The translations under genes were made by a program, and so were the position numbers. The notes under the pieces were generated by a model. That model searched no databases and had not been told where the DNA came from. It saw nothing but the letters and a program-made list of their open reading frames with translations. This document shows, in pieces, positions 1 through 6,031 of a stretch of DNA of 11,711 nucleotides (the stretch's first letter is position 1; each line of letters starts with the position of its first letter). The DNA lies in the NCBI GenBank assembly GCA_030037405.1, contig JASHRK010000418.1, positions 1 through 11,711 on the forward strand, given 5' to 3'. Source of the DNA: Acidimicrobiales bacterium. GTDB lineage: Bacteria > Actinomycetota > Acidimicrobiia > Acidimicrobiales > Bog-793.

Positions 1-1
1 G

Positions 2-289
2 ATCGCCATCATCGGTGTCGGCGCCGATTCGAGAACTGAGATCGACCTCCGCCAGCTCATGACGAGACGGGCGGTGCTCAGAGGTTCGACGCTGAGAGCG
101 CGCTCTCGTCCCGAGAAGGCGGCGACGGCACGGGCGATCGAGCAGGACGCCCTCTCATGGCTGGCCGGCGGCGTCATCCGCGTCCCCGTCGAGACGACGT
201 TTGCCATGAAGGACGCCGAGGAGGCCTACAACCGCTTCGAGAAGGGGGGGAAGCTCGGTAAGATCGTGCTCGCAAACGAGAGCCGATGA
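2..289 (+). CDS. NAD(P)H:quinone oxidoreductase, PIG3-like zinc-binding dehydrogenase family (3' part only)
   Basis: The frame is open from base 2 to the TGA at 287-289 and gives the last 95 residues of a protein whose start lies before the window. Segments such as IGVGADSR, LMTRRAVLRGSTLRARS, an Arg/Lys-rich helix, and DAEEAYNRFEKGGKLGKIVL near the C-terminus are the usual end of PIG3/quinone oxidoreductase-type medium-chain dehydrogenases: the last part of the NAD(P)H-binding Rossmann fold and the return to the catalytic domain. These soluble enzymes reduce quinones or enones with NAD(P)H. The stop overlaps the start of the acetoacetate-CoA ligase gene (ATGA at 286-289), so the two are probably translated together. 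The substrate cannot be told from this fragment. An ATG at 59 lies inside the conserved fold and is not the real start. Confidence 0.82.
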   Translation: MAIIGVGADSRTEIDLRQLMTRRAVLRGSTLRARSRPEKAATARAIEQDALSWLAGGVIRVPVETTFAMKDAEEAYNRFEKGGKLGKIVLANESR

Positions 290-2229
290 CCGCGCCGGTA
301 CGCGAAGGGGACCTGGTCTTCGAGCCGAGTACCGACCGCCGGGCAAGGGCCCACCTCTCCGCCTTTATGGGGTGGCTCGCCTCCGAGGAAGGTCGCCACT
401 TCTCGGGCTACGGCGAGCTCTGGCGCTGGTCCGTGGAAGATCTCGGCGCTTTCTGGCGGGCTTTCGCGAGATGGGCAGGCGTGCCCTTCCGGAAGGAGGC
501 GACGACGACCCTCAGCGCGCCGGAGCGCCCGGACGGTCGCCCGTCCGCGGAGGGGGCCCGTTTCTTCGAAGGGGCCGAGCTCAACTACGTCGACGCCGTG
601 CTCAGGCAACCGCCCGAGTCGCTCGCCGTGATCGCCACCGACGAGTCGGAGCGGCGGGAAGCTCTCAGCTACGGCGAGCTCCGCGAACGGGCGGCAGCCG
701 CCGCCGGTGGACTGCGCGCCCTCGGGGTCGGGGAGGGAGATCGGGTCGCGGCGGTGCTTCCGAACGGCGTCGACGCCGTCGTCGCCTTCCTCGCGACGGC
801 GAGCCTCGGGGCCGTCTGGTCGAGCTGCGCACCAGAGTTCGGCGCCGCCTCGATGGCGGACCGCCTCGCCCAGATCGAGCCGAAGGTCCTCGTCGCGACG
901 GGCTCCTACCGCTATGGGGGCAAGGAGTTCGACCTCTCGACGAAGGTTGCTGCCCTCTCGGCATCGCTCCCCTCGACGACCGTAACCTCGGTAGCAGATC
1001 TCGCGGAGCTGGCGCCGCAGCACCGGGCGCTCGACCCTGTCGCCGTGCCCTTCGACCACCCGCTCTGGGTGCTGTACTCGTCCGGGACGACGGGCCTGCC
1101 GAAGGCGATCGTGCAGAGCCACGGCGGCATCGTGCTCGAGCACCTGAAGGCTCTTCTCCTCCACCTCGACCTCCACGCCGGGGAGCGTTTCTTCTGGTTC
1201 ACCACGACGGGCTGGATGATGTGGAACCTGCTCGTCGGCGGGCTCCTCACCGGTGCCACCATCGTCCTCTACGACGGGAGCCCCATGCACCCGGACCCGA
1301 TGGCCCTCTGGCGGATGGCGGCGCGCGAGCAGGTGGGCTACTTCGGCACGAGCGCCCCCTACCTGGAGGCGTGCCGCAAGGACGGGCTCTCACCTCGAGA
1401 GCACCTCGACCTTGCGATCCGTACCGTCGGCTCCACCGGCGCCCCCCTCTCGCCAGAGGGCTTCGCCTGGGCGAGCGCTCGCCTCGGCGACGACGTCCTC
1501 GTCGCCTCCGTCTCAGGAGGGACCGACGTCTGCACCGGCTTCCTCGGAGGTTGCCCGCTTCTCCCCGTCCACGCCGGCGAGTTGCAGTGCGCCGCCCTCG
1601 GCGCCGGCGTCGAGGCCTTCGCCCCCGACGGGACACCGCTCGTCGACGAGGTCGGCGAGCTCGTCGTCACGACCCCGATGCCCTCAATGCCCGTCGCCTT
1701 CTGGGGCGACGCCGACGGGAGCCGCCTCCATGCCGCCTACTTCGAGGAGTTCCCCGGAGTTTGGCGCCACGGCGACTGGGTGAAACGTACCCATCGGGAC
1801 AGCTACGTCGTCTACGGGCGCTCGGACGCCACCTTGAACCGCGGCGGCGTCCGCATGGGGACGGCCGAGTTCTACCGTGCCGTCGAGACCCTCCCCGGGG
1901 TGGCCGACAGCCTCGTGATCGACACGAGCGAGCTCGGCCGCGAGGGGGAGCTCGTCATGCTCGTCGTCGCCGGCGAGACGCCCTCAGGCGAGCTCGAGAC
2001 GGCTCTGAAGGCCCGTTTGCGCGATCAGCTCTCCCCTCGTCACGTCCCTGACCGCGTCGTCCGCGTGCGCTCGCTCCCGAGGACGCTCAACGGCAAGAAG
2101 GTGGAAGTCCCGATCCGGCGGATCCTCCTCGGGACACCTCCGGAGGAGGCGGTGGCCCGCGACTCGCTCGCCGATCCCTCGTCGCTCGACGACGTCATCT
2201 CCGCCCTCGAAGCCGCCGGGCTCCTCTGA
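286..2229 (+). CDS. Acetoacetate-CoA ligase (acetoacetyl-CoA synthetase)
   Basis: This 647-residue cytosolic ANL-superfamily enzyme should activate acetoacetate with ATP and CoA to acetoacetyl-CoA, releasing AMP and pyrophosphate. The length fits the family (about 650). Visible signatures are YGELWRWSVEDLGAFW near residue 46 (N-terminal domain of acetate/acetoacetate-CoA ligases), the phosphate-binding loop SSGTTGLPK at 265-273, the SGGTD core motif at 410-414, HGDW with Asp497, YGRSD with Arg512, and the C-terminal catalytic-lysine segment LNGKKVEVPIRR around 601-611. The NGKKVEVP form of that last motif favours acetoacetyl-CoA synthetase over acetyl-CoA synthetase. The ATG at 286 overlaps the stop of the oxidoreductase gene by 4 bp and has no strong Shine-Dalgarno of its own, consistent with translational coupling. 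Likely roles are ketone-body or leucine catabolism, or recovery of acetoacetate from polyhydroxybutyrate. The main uncertainty is exact substrate choice. Confidence 0.93.
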   Translation: MTAPVREGDLVFEPSTDRRARAHLSAFMGWLASEEGRHFSGYGELWRWSVEDLGAFWRAFARWAGVPFRKEATTTLSAPERPDGRPSAEGARFFEGAELNYVDAVLRQPPESLAVIATDESERREALSYGELRERAAAAAGGLRALGVGEGDRVAAVLPNGVDAVVAFLATASLGAVWSSCAPEFGAASMADRLAQIEPKVLVATGSYRYGGKEFDLSTKVAALSASLPSTTVTSVADLAELAPQHRALDPVAVPFDHPLWVLYSSGTTGLPKAIVQSHGGIVLEHLKALLLHLDLHAGERFFWFTTTGWMMWNLLVGGLLTGATIVLYDGSPMHPDPMALWRMAAREQVGYFGTSAPYLEACRKDGLSPREHLDLAIRTVGSTGAPLSPEGFAWASARLGDDVLVASVSGGTDVCTGFLGGCPLLPVHAGELQCAALGAGVEAFAPDGTPLVDEVGELVVTTPMPSMPVAFWGDADGSRLHAAYFEEFPGVWRHGDWVKRTHRDSYVVYGRSDATLNRGGVRMGTAEFYRAVETLPGVADSLVIDTSELGREGELVMLVVAGETPSGELETALKARLRDQLSPRHVPDRVVRVRSLPRTLNGKKVEVPIRRILLGTPPEEAVARDSLADPSSLDDVISALEAAGLL

Positions 2230-2239
2230 GGTGGCGGAC

Positions 2240-2268
2240 TTGCCGCGAGCGGACAATATTTCTATGAT
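2240..2268 (+). promoter_or_regulatory. Predicted housekeeping-type promoter of the marR-exporter operon
   Basis: A -35-like TTGCCG at 2240-2245 is followed after exactly 17 bp by TATGAT at 2263-2268, which differs from the -10 consensus at one position. Transcription should begin near 2275, leaving a leader of roughly 45 nt before the ATG at 2322. The -10 box lies in the middle of the 2255-2277 palindrome, so repressor binding would directly block RNA polymerase. The boxes are seen in the sequence; their use is inferred. Confidence 0.65.
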
Positions 2269-2277
2269 AGAAATATT
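2255..2277. promoter_or_regulatory. Perfect 23-bp palindrome, probable MarR operator
   Basis: Arms AATATTTCTAT (2255-2265) and ATAGAAATATT (2267-2277) are exact inverted copies around a single G at 2266. The site is strikingly AT-rich in a GC-rich region, covers the predicted -10 box, and sits about 45 bp before a marR gene. MarR proteins bind as dimers to palindromes of about this size and commonly repress their own operon. I therefore read it as the autoregulatory operator of the adjacent regulator. Arms of 11 bp without a mismatch are very unlikely by chance. Confidence 0.75.
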
Positions 2278-2321
2278 CATGAAGCGTGAAGTGCGCTACT
2301 CGAAATAGTCGAAGGTATCTC

Positions 2322-2837
2322 ATGGAGACGAGCACGACGATCGACAGGGCCTCTCTCATCGAGAGGTTCTTCGTCTTGCGCCCCCTCATGGCCCGCCGCT
2401 TCGGGAGCGATGTCTACAAGGAGCTTCGAGACAAGTTCTCGAACATTACTCTCCACCAGCTGACCGTGCTCGAGCAGCTGAAAGAAGGACCGCTCTCGAT
2501 GAGCGAGCTCGCGAAGAGCCTCTGCATCGGCGAGAGCGCCGCCACCGCCGCCGCCGACCGGCTCGTCCGCCAGGGCCTCGTCGAGCGCCAGAGCGACCCC
2601 ACCGACCGGAGGATCGTTCGTCTCGCCCTCAGCCCGTCGGTGACGAACCTCGTCGAGCAGATGCACACGGCGGCGACGGAGAAGACGAAGGCCTTTCTCT
2701 CGGTTCTCTCCGACAGCCAGCTCACCCAGCTCGTCGACATCATCGAGACGCTCTGCGCCGGTACGACCGCGAGCTCGGGCCCGTGCGGTCCGGCGGGCCC
2801 TGAGGAGACCATGGGAGATTGCGGGGCGGTGTCATGA
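2322..2837 (+). CDS. MarR family transcriptional regulator
   Basis: The 171-residue protein has the MarR layout. An N-terminal dimerisation helix region (about 8-45) precedes the winged helix: LHQLTVLEQLKEGPLSMSEL, then SLCIGESAATAAADRLVRQGLVE as the recognition-helix region at about 67-88, and the wing SDPTDRRIVRLALS at 91-104 with the typical D-x-x-D-R-R. C-terminal dimerisation helices run to about 145, followed by a short Gly/Pro/Cys tail. I chose the ATG at 2322, with a weak AAGG upstream. An in-frame GTG at 2286 would add 12 poorly family-like residues and lies very close to the predicted transcription start. The gene ends in ATGA overlapping the exporter start. It should be the local repressor of the exporter operon through the palindrome at 2255-2277, released by a toxic ligand that the sequence does not reveal. 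Confidence 0.9.
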   Translation: METSTTIDRASLIERFFVLRPLMARRFGSDVYKELRDKFSNITLHQLTVLEQLKEGPLSMSELAKSLCIGESAATAAADRLVRQGLVERQSDPTDRRIVRLALSPSVTNLVEQMHTAATEKTKAFLSVLSDSQLTQLVDIIETLCAGTTASSGPCGPAGPEETMGDCGAVS

Positions 2838-4480
2838 CGACCGTGGAGCAGACGAACCACTCGTCCGTCGACGAAGCCCCGATGAGCCATCGGCAGATCC
2901 TCATCGTCTTCTCGGGCCTGATGCTCGGGCTCTTCCTGGCGGCCCTCGACCAGTCGGTCGTGTCGACGGCGCTGCCGACGATCGCCGGCGACTTCCACGG
3001 CCTCGACCGACTCACCTGGGTGGTCACCGCGTACTTGCTCACCTCCACGGCCTCGGCGCCGCTCTACGGGAAGATCTCAGACCTCTACGGCCGCAAGAAC
3101 ATCTTCCAGTTCGCGATCGTCCTCTTCCTGGCCGCCTCGGCTCTCGCAGGCCTCAGCCAGAACATGAACGAGCTCATCATCTTCCGGGGTTTCCAGGGGC
3201 TTGGCGCCGGCGGCCTCATGGTCATCTCCATGTCGATCGTGGGCGACATCGTCCCGCCTGCCGACCGCGGGAGGTACCAGGGGTACTTCGGCGCCGTCTG
3301 GGGCGTGGCGAGCATCGCCGGCCCCCTCATCGGTGGCTTCCTCGTCCAGTCCATCTCGTGGCGCTGGATCTTCTACATCAACCTTCCCTGCGGCATCGCC
3401 GCCCTCATCGTGACGACCATCGTCCTGCGGGACCGGGGCGAGAGGCGCAAGCACTCCGTCGACTACCTCGGTGCCCTCCTCCTCGTAGCCGGCGTCTCGG
3501 CGCTCCTGCTCTTGACGACGCTCGGCGGCTCGCCCGACGGTTACGGCTTCCCGTGGCTGTCTTGGCAGATAATCGCCATGGGCGTCTCCGGGGTGGGGCT
3601 CGTAGCGCTCTTCGTGCTCCGCGAGCTCAAGGCACCTGAGCCGATAGTGCCGATGTACCTGTTCCGGAAGCGGGTCTTCACAGCGTCGAACGGCGCCGGC
3701 TTCATACTCGGTTTCGCCATGTTCGGGGCGATCATCTATCTACCCGTCTACCTGCAGGTGGTGAAGGGCGTCTCGCCGACGATGTCCGGCCTCGACCTCC
3801 TGCCTCTCATGGTCGGGCTGCTTCTCGCCTCCATCATCTCTGGTCTCGTCATCGCGAGGCGGGGCCGTTACAAGATCTTCCCGATCCTCGGGAGCGGGAT
3901 CACGACGATCGCCATGGGGCTGCTCGGGCTGTTCCGGCCCGACACCGGCTATCTCGAGATCTCCGCCTTCCTCTTCGTCCTCGGCGTCGGCATCGGCCTC
4001 GTGATACAGGTGCTCGTGCTCGCGGTCCAGAACGGCGTCGCCTACAAGGATCTCGGAACGGCCACCTCCCTCAGCAACTTCTTCCGCTCCATGGGGGGAG
4101 CCTTCGGCACCGCCATCCTCGGAGCCGTCCTTACCGACCGCCTGGACGGCAACCTCTTGGCAGCCCTTCCGACGCAAGCAAAGCCCTACGTCCACAGGAT
4201 CGCGCAGGCGATCGTAGGGAGCCCGGCGAGCCTGAAGAGGTTGCCCCCCGTGTGGCACGAGGGTGCCGTGCAGGCGTACGTGCACTCGATCGACACTTTG
4301 TTTCTCGTCTCCGTCCCGATCACCTTCCTCGCTCTCGTGTGCTCGGTCCTCCTCCCGGAGATCAAGCTGCGGTCGACCGTCGGCACGCACCAGCGAGAGG
4401 GAGCGTCTCTGAGCGAAGAGGCGGGCGGGTCCCTCGAGGTACCTTTGGAGCTCAGCCCATCGGACGGGATGCTCATCTGA
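2834..4480 (+). CDS. DHA2 family (EmrB/QacA-type) MFS multidrug exporter, 14 TM
   Basis: The 548-residue inner-membrane drug:proton antiporter shows the DHA2 signatures. LDQSVVSTALPTIAGDF at about 38-54 is motif D1, with Asp39 in TM1. GKISDLYGRK at 79-88 is motif A. RGFQGLGAGG from Arg118 is motif B. GPLIGG at 163-168 is the antiporter motif C, followed by SWRWIFYINLP at 175-185, typical of 14-TM exporters. Hydrophobic segments continue to about residue 510, ending in a charged cytoplasmic tail. A soluble stretch before the last TM (about 435-485, including LPTQAKPYVHRI) is the usual position of the large external loop. The ATG at 2834 overlaps the marR stop by 4 bp; an in-frame TTG at 2819 is a less likely start. 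Pairing with MarR points to a substrate-inducible efflux pump. The substrate is unknown. Confidence 0.92.
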   Translation: MTTVEQTNHSSVDEAPMSHRQILIVFSGLMLGLFLAALDQSVVSTALPTIAGDFHGLDRLTWVVTAYLLTSTASAPLYGKISDLYGRKNIFQFAIVLFLAASALAGLSQNMNELIIFRGFQGLGAGGLMVISMSIVGDIVPPADRGRYQGYFGAVWGVASIAGPLIGGFLVQSISWRWIFYINLPCGIAALIVTTIVLRDRGERRKHSVDYLGALLLVAGVSALLLLTTLGGSPDGYGFPWLSWQIIAMGVSGVGLVALFVLRELKAPEPIVPMYLFRKRVFTASNGAGFILGFAMFGAIIYLPVYLQVVKGVSPTMSGLDLLPLMVGLLLASIISGLVIARRGRYKIFPILGSGITTIAMGLLGLFRPDTGYLEISAFLFVLGVGIGLVIQVLVLAVQNGVAYKDLGTATSLSNFFRSMGGAFGTAILGAVLTDRLDGNLLAALPTQAKPYVHRIAQAIVGSPASLKRLPPVWHEGAVQAYVHSIDTLFLVSVPITFLALVCSVLLPEIKLRSTVGTHQREGASLSEEAGGSLEVPLELSPSDGMLI

Positions 4481-4541
4481 CCGCCCGACAACATCTGGCA
4501 GGCGACTGGCAGGACCCTTCTTAGCCTGCGCGGTCCGCTGC

Positions 4542-4563
4542 TACACTTCCCCTTTGGGGAGTG
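4542..4563 (+). promoter_or_regulatory. Possible promoter -10 and imperfect palindrome before tetR
   Basis: TACACT at 4542-4547 fits a TAnnnT-type -10 box, and no convincing -35 is seen. It overlaps an imperfect inverted repeat at 4544-4563 (CACTTCCC pairing with GGGGAGTG around CTTT, one mismatch). The pair lies 17-38 bp before the tetR GTG, a suitable place for an autoregulatory operator. A direct repeat CTGGCAGG (4495-4502 and 4506-4513, 11 bp apart) lies further upstream. All of this is tentative. Confidence 0.3.
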
Positions 4564-4579
4564 CCGGTCTCGGCAAGGG

Positions 4580-5302
4580 GTGATCCGAACGCCAGTCAAG
4601 GCAAGACAAGGTGCCCGGCGCGCCGGCACGAGCCTCGGCGACGGGAGACGGCTTCGTGCTGCCCGCAATCGCGAGGCGGTGGTGGTCGCCCTCCTCGAGA
4701 TCATCAAGGAACAAGGCGGCGGCCCAGTCCCAGGAGCCGCCCAGGTGGCACGCCGGGCGGGCGTATCGGAACGCACGGTGTTCCGCCACTTTGCCGATCT
4801 GGACTCTCTCTTTCTCGCCGCCGCGACACAGCAGCGGCCCATCTTCGCCACCTACCTGACGCCGCGACCAGGCATGGCGGAGCTCGACAAGCGGATCGCA
4901 GCGATCGCGCGGCTCCACTCCGCCCTCTTCGAGGAGATCGCTCCGGTACGAAGGGTGGCCTTGCGCGTCGCCATGGATCACCCCTCCCTCGGCGCCCTGG
5001 TCGAGGAGGCGAACCGGGCGGCCCGCCGGCAGCTCGAGGAGACCTTCCTGCCGGAGCTGAAGAGGGCGGGGGGCAAGAGGCGTCTCCTCCTCGACGAGCT
5101 CGACCTCGTCACGAATTGGTTCAGCTGGGACGCTCTTCGCACGGGGCAGGCCAGCTCCGCCGTGCGAGCACGCAAGGCAATGGCAGATCTTATGACAGTC
5201 ATCCTGTCGCCGTACGCCCCTCGGGCGCCCCGCCATGGCCCGTCACGAAGCCGCTCGGCGGGATTCCCGCCGTTGACGAGAGCTACTCGAGGAGCGACGT
5301 GA
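4580..5302 (+). CDS. TetR family transcriptional regulator
   Basis: The 240-residue protein carries an N-terminal TetR DNA-binding domain. Helix 1 is NREAVVVALLEIIKEQGGG (about 30-48) and the helix-turn-helix is GAAQVARRAGVSERTVFRHFADLDSLFLAA (about 52-81), including the classical VFRHF recognition helix. The rest is helical ligand-binding and dimerisation sequence to about residue 210. The last 30 residues are Arg/Pro-rich and look unstructured. Their coding end runs 20 bp into the 3' end of the convergent idi gene. GTG at 4580 is the only in-frame start before the HTH; its Shine-Dalgarno is poor (AAGGGG abuts the codon), so the start is less certain than the gene. It lies about 100 bp after the exporter gene, with its own candidate promoter. 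Its target could be itself, the exporter or an unlinked gene. Confidence 0.85.
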   Translation: MIRTPVKARQGARRAGTSLGDGRRLRAARNREAVVVALLEIIKEQGGGPVPGAAQVARRAGVSERTVFRHFADLDSLFLAAATQQRPIFATYLTPRPGMAELDKRIAAIARLHSALFEEIAPVRRVALRVAMDHPSLGALVEEANRAARRQLEETFLPELKRAGGKRRLLLDELDLVTNWFSWDALRTGQASSAVRARKAMADLMTVILSPYAPRAPRHGPSRSRSAGFPPLTRATRGAT

Positions 5303-5819
5303 GCCCGGCGAGGGCGATGGCGAGGGCCTCGGCGAACCAGGGAGCGTAGCCTTCCTCCTCACCGGCCCCCGCGACCTCTCCGGGATCGACGAACCGCCAG
5401 GCCTCGACCTCCTCGGGATCTGGCCGTGGCTCGACGGCGGGATCGAGCCGACCCACGAGAACGTGGTCGTACTCGTGCTCTACGAGGCCGCTCACCGGGT
5501 CGACTGCGCGGTAGACGAACTCGCCGACGTCGGTGAGCTCGCAGTCGACCCCGAGCTCCTCTCTGAGGCGCCTGCGGGCGGAACGAACGAGGTCCTCTCC
5601 CGGCTCGGGGTGGCTGCAACAGGCGTTCGCCCACACTCCTTGGAAGTGGTACTTCGAGGATGCCCTGCGCTGGACGAGCATCTCCCCACCGGGGAGGAAG
5701 GCGAAGGCGGAGAAGGCGAGATGGAGGTGCCCGGGCGGCTCGTGAGCGGCTCGCTTGCCGCCCACGCCGACCGTCCTGCCGCCCTCGTCGACGAGCACGA
5801 CCTCTCGGCGCTCCGGCAT
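5283..5819 (-). CDS. idi: Isopentenyl-diphosphate delta-isomerase, type 1
   Basis: This 178-residue Nudix-fold enzyme interconverts isopentenyl and dimethylallyl diphosphate in isoprenoid synthesis. Key residues match the bacterial type 1 enzyme almost number for number. His26 and His33 (in HLHLAFS) and His70 with Glu114 and Glu116 (EHEYDHVLVG) form the metal site. Cys67 in NACCSHP is the catalytic cysteine, and Trp161 matches the conserved active-site tryptophan. The Nudix-like helix is GEDLVRSARRRLREELGV at 74-91. The start ATG (5819-5817) is preceded by an excellent Shine-Dalgarno, AGGAGG, visible as CCTCCT at 5824-5829 on the + strand. The 3' end overlaps the convergent tetR gene by 20 bp, leaving no room for a terminator between them. 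It is monocistronic here and not near other isoprenoid genes. Confidence 0.95.
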   Translation of the reverse strand: MPERREVVLVDEGGRTVGVGGKRAAHEPPGHLHLAFSAFAFLPGGEMLVQRRASSKYHFQGVWANACCSHPEPGEDLVRSARRRLREELGVDCELTDVGEFVYRAVDPVSGLVEHEYDHVLVGRLDPAVEPRPDPEEVEAWRFVDPGEVAGAGEEEGYAPWFAEALAIALAGLTSLLE

Positions 5820-5910
5820 GCCTCCTCCTATGCGACCTGTGCCCGCGGCGTCATCGGGCGCGAGCAGCCGATCGTAGCCAGGCCGTTAGCTTCCCTCGAG
5901 GCATCTGCCG

Positions 5911-5946
5911 GCCTCATCGGGGCGAACCCGCCTCATCGGGGCGAAC
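5911..5946. repeat. Two direct copies of a 17-bp unit, 19-bp period
   Basis: GCCTCATCGGGGCGAAC occurs at 5911-5927 and again, identical, at 5930-5946. A diverged relative, GCGTCATCGGGCGCGAGC, lies at 5848-5865. The copies sit in the divergent intergenic region between idi and the aldo-keto reductase gene, where they could be binding sites or remnants of slippage. They are too few and too close together to be a CRISPR array. Confidence 0.85.
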
Positions 5947-5950
5947 GCGA

Positions 5951-6001
5951 GCCGGTGGGCCGGGAAGGCCGGTGAGCCGGGAAGGCCGGTGAGCCGGGAA
6001 G
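5951..6001. repeat. Three tandem copies of a 17-bp unit
   Basis: GCCGGTGAGCCGGGAAG is repeated head to tail at 5951-5967 (one change, GTGGG for GTGAG), 5968-5984 and 5985-6001. The array ends 20 bp before the Shine-Dalgarno of the aldo-keto reductase gene, so it lies in the promoter or leader region. Each unit contains two CCGG cores, and a period of 17 bp is not a whole number of helical turns. The function is unknown. Confidence 0.92.
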
Positions 6002-6020
6002 CTCTGGAGGGCAACGGAAG

Positions 6021-6026
6021 AGGAGG
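6021..6026 (+). promoter_or_regulatory. Ribosome binding site deciding the aldo-keto reductase start
   Basis: A consensus AGGAGG is followed after 5 bp (TGACG) by GTG at 6032. An earlier in-frame GTG at 6026 overlaps the AGGAGG itself and so cannot use it, which makes 6032 the better start. Confidence 0.8.
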
Positions 6027-6031
6027 TGACG

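Noticed and set aside
226..1290. Long open frame on the minus strand opposite the acetoacetate-CoA ligase gene
   Set aside because: It mirrors the codon pattern of the real gene in GC-rich DNA, is Arg/Glu-rich and has no recognisable domain. Other long antisense frames (for example 3740-4390, 4541-5236, 5463-5975, 7080-8057, 8529-9434 and 9687-10484) were rejected for the same reason.
372..2051. 559-codon + strand frame overlapping the ligase gene
   Set aside because: Composition is almost wholly Arg/Pro/Gly/Ala, as expected from a shifted frame of a high-GC gene, while the other frame carries every ligase motif.
2230..2254. Terminator after the acetoacetate-CoA ligase gene
   Set aside because: I see no GC hairpin followed by a T-run. 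The only strong dyad nearby (2255-2277) is AT-rich, lies on a promoter and is better explained as an operator.
2279..2308. Nine-codon mini-ORF (MKREVRYSK) right after the operator
   Set aside because: It would begin within a few bases of the predicted transcription start and has no ribosome binding site. A leader peptide cannot be excluded but nothing supports it.
5911..6001. Possible CRISPR array
   Set aside because: Repeats are only 17 bp, spacers are absent or 2 bp, and there are no cas genes, so these are ordinary direct or tandem repeats.
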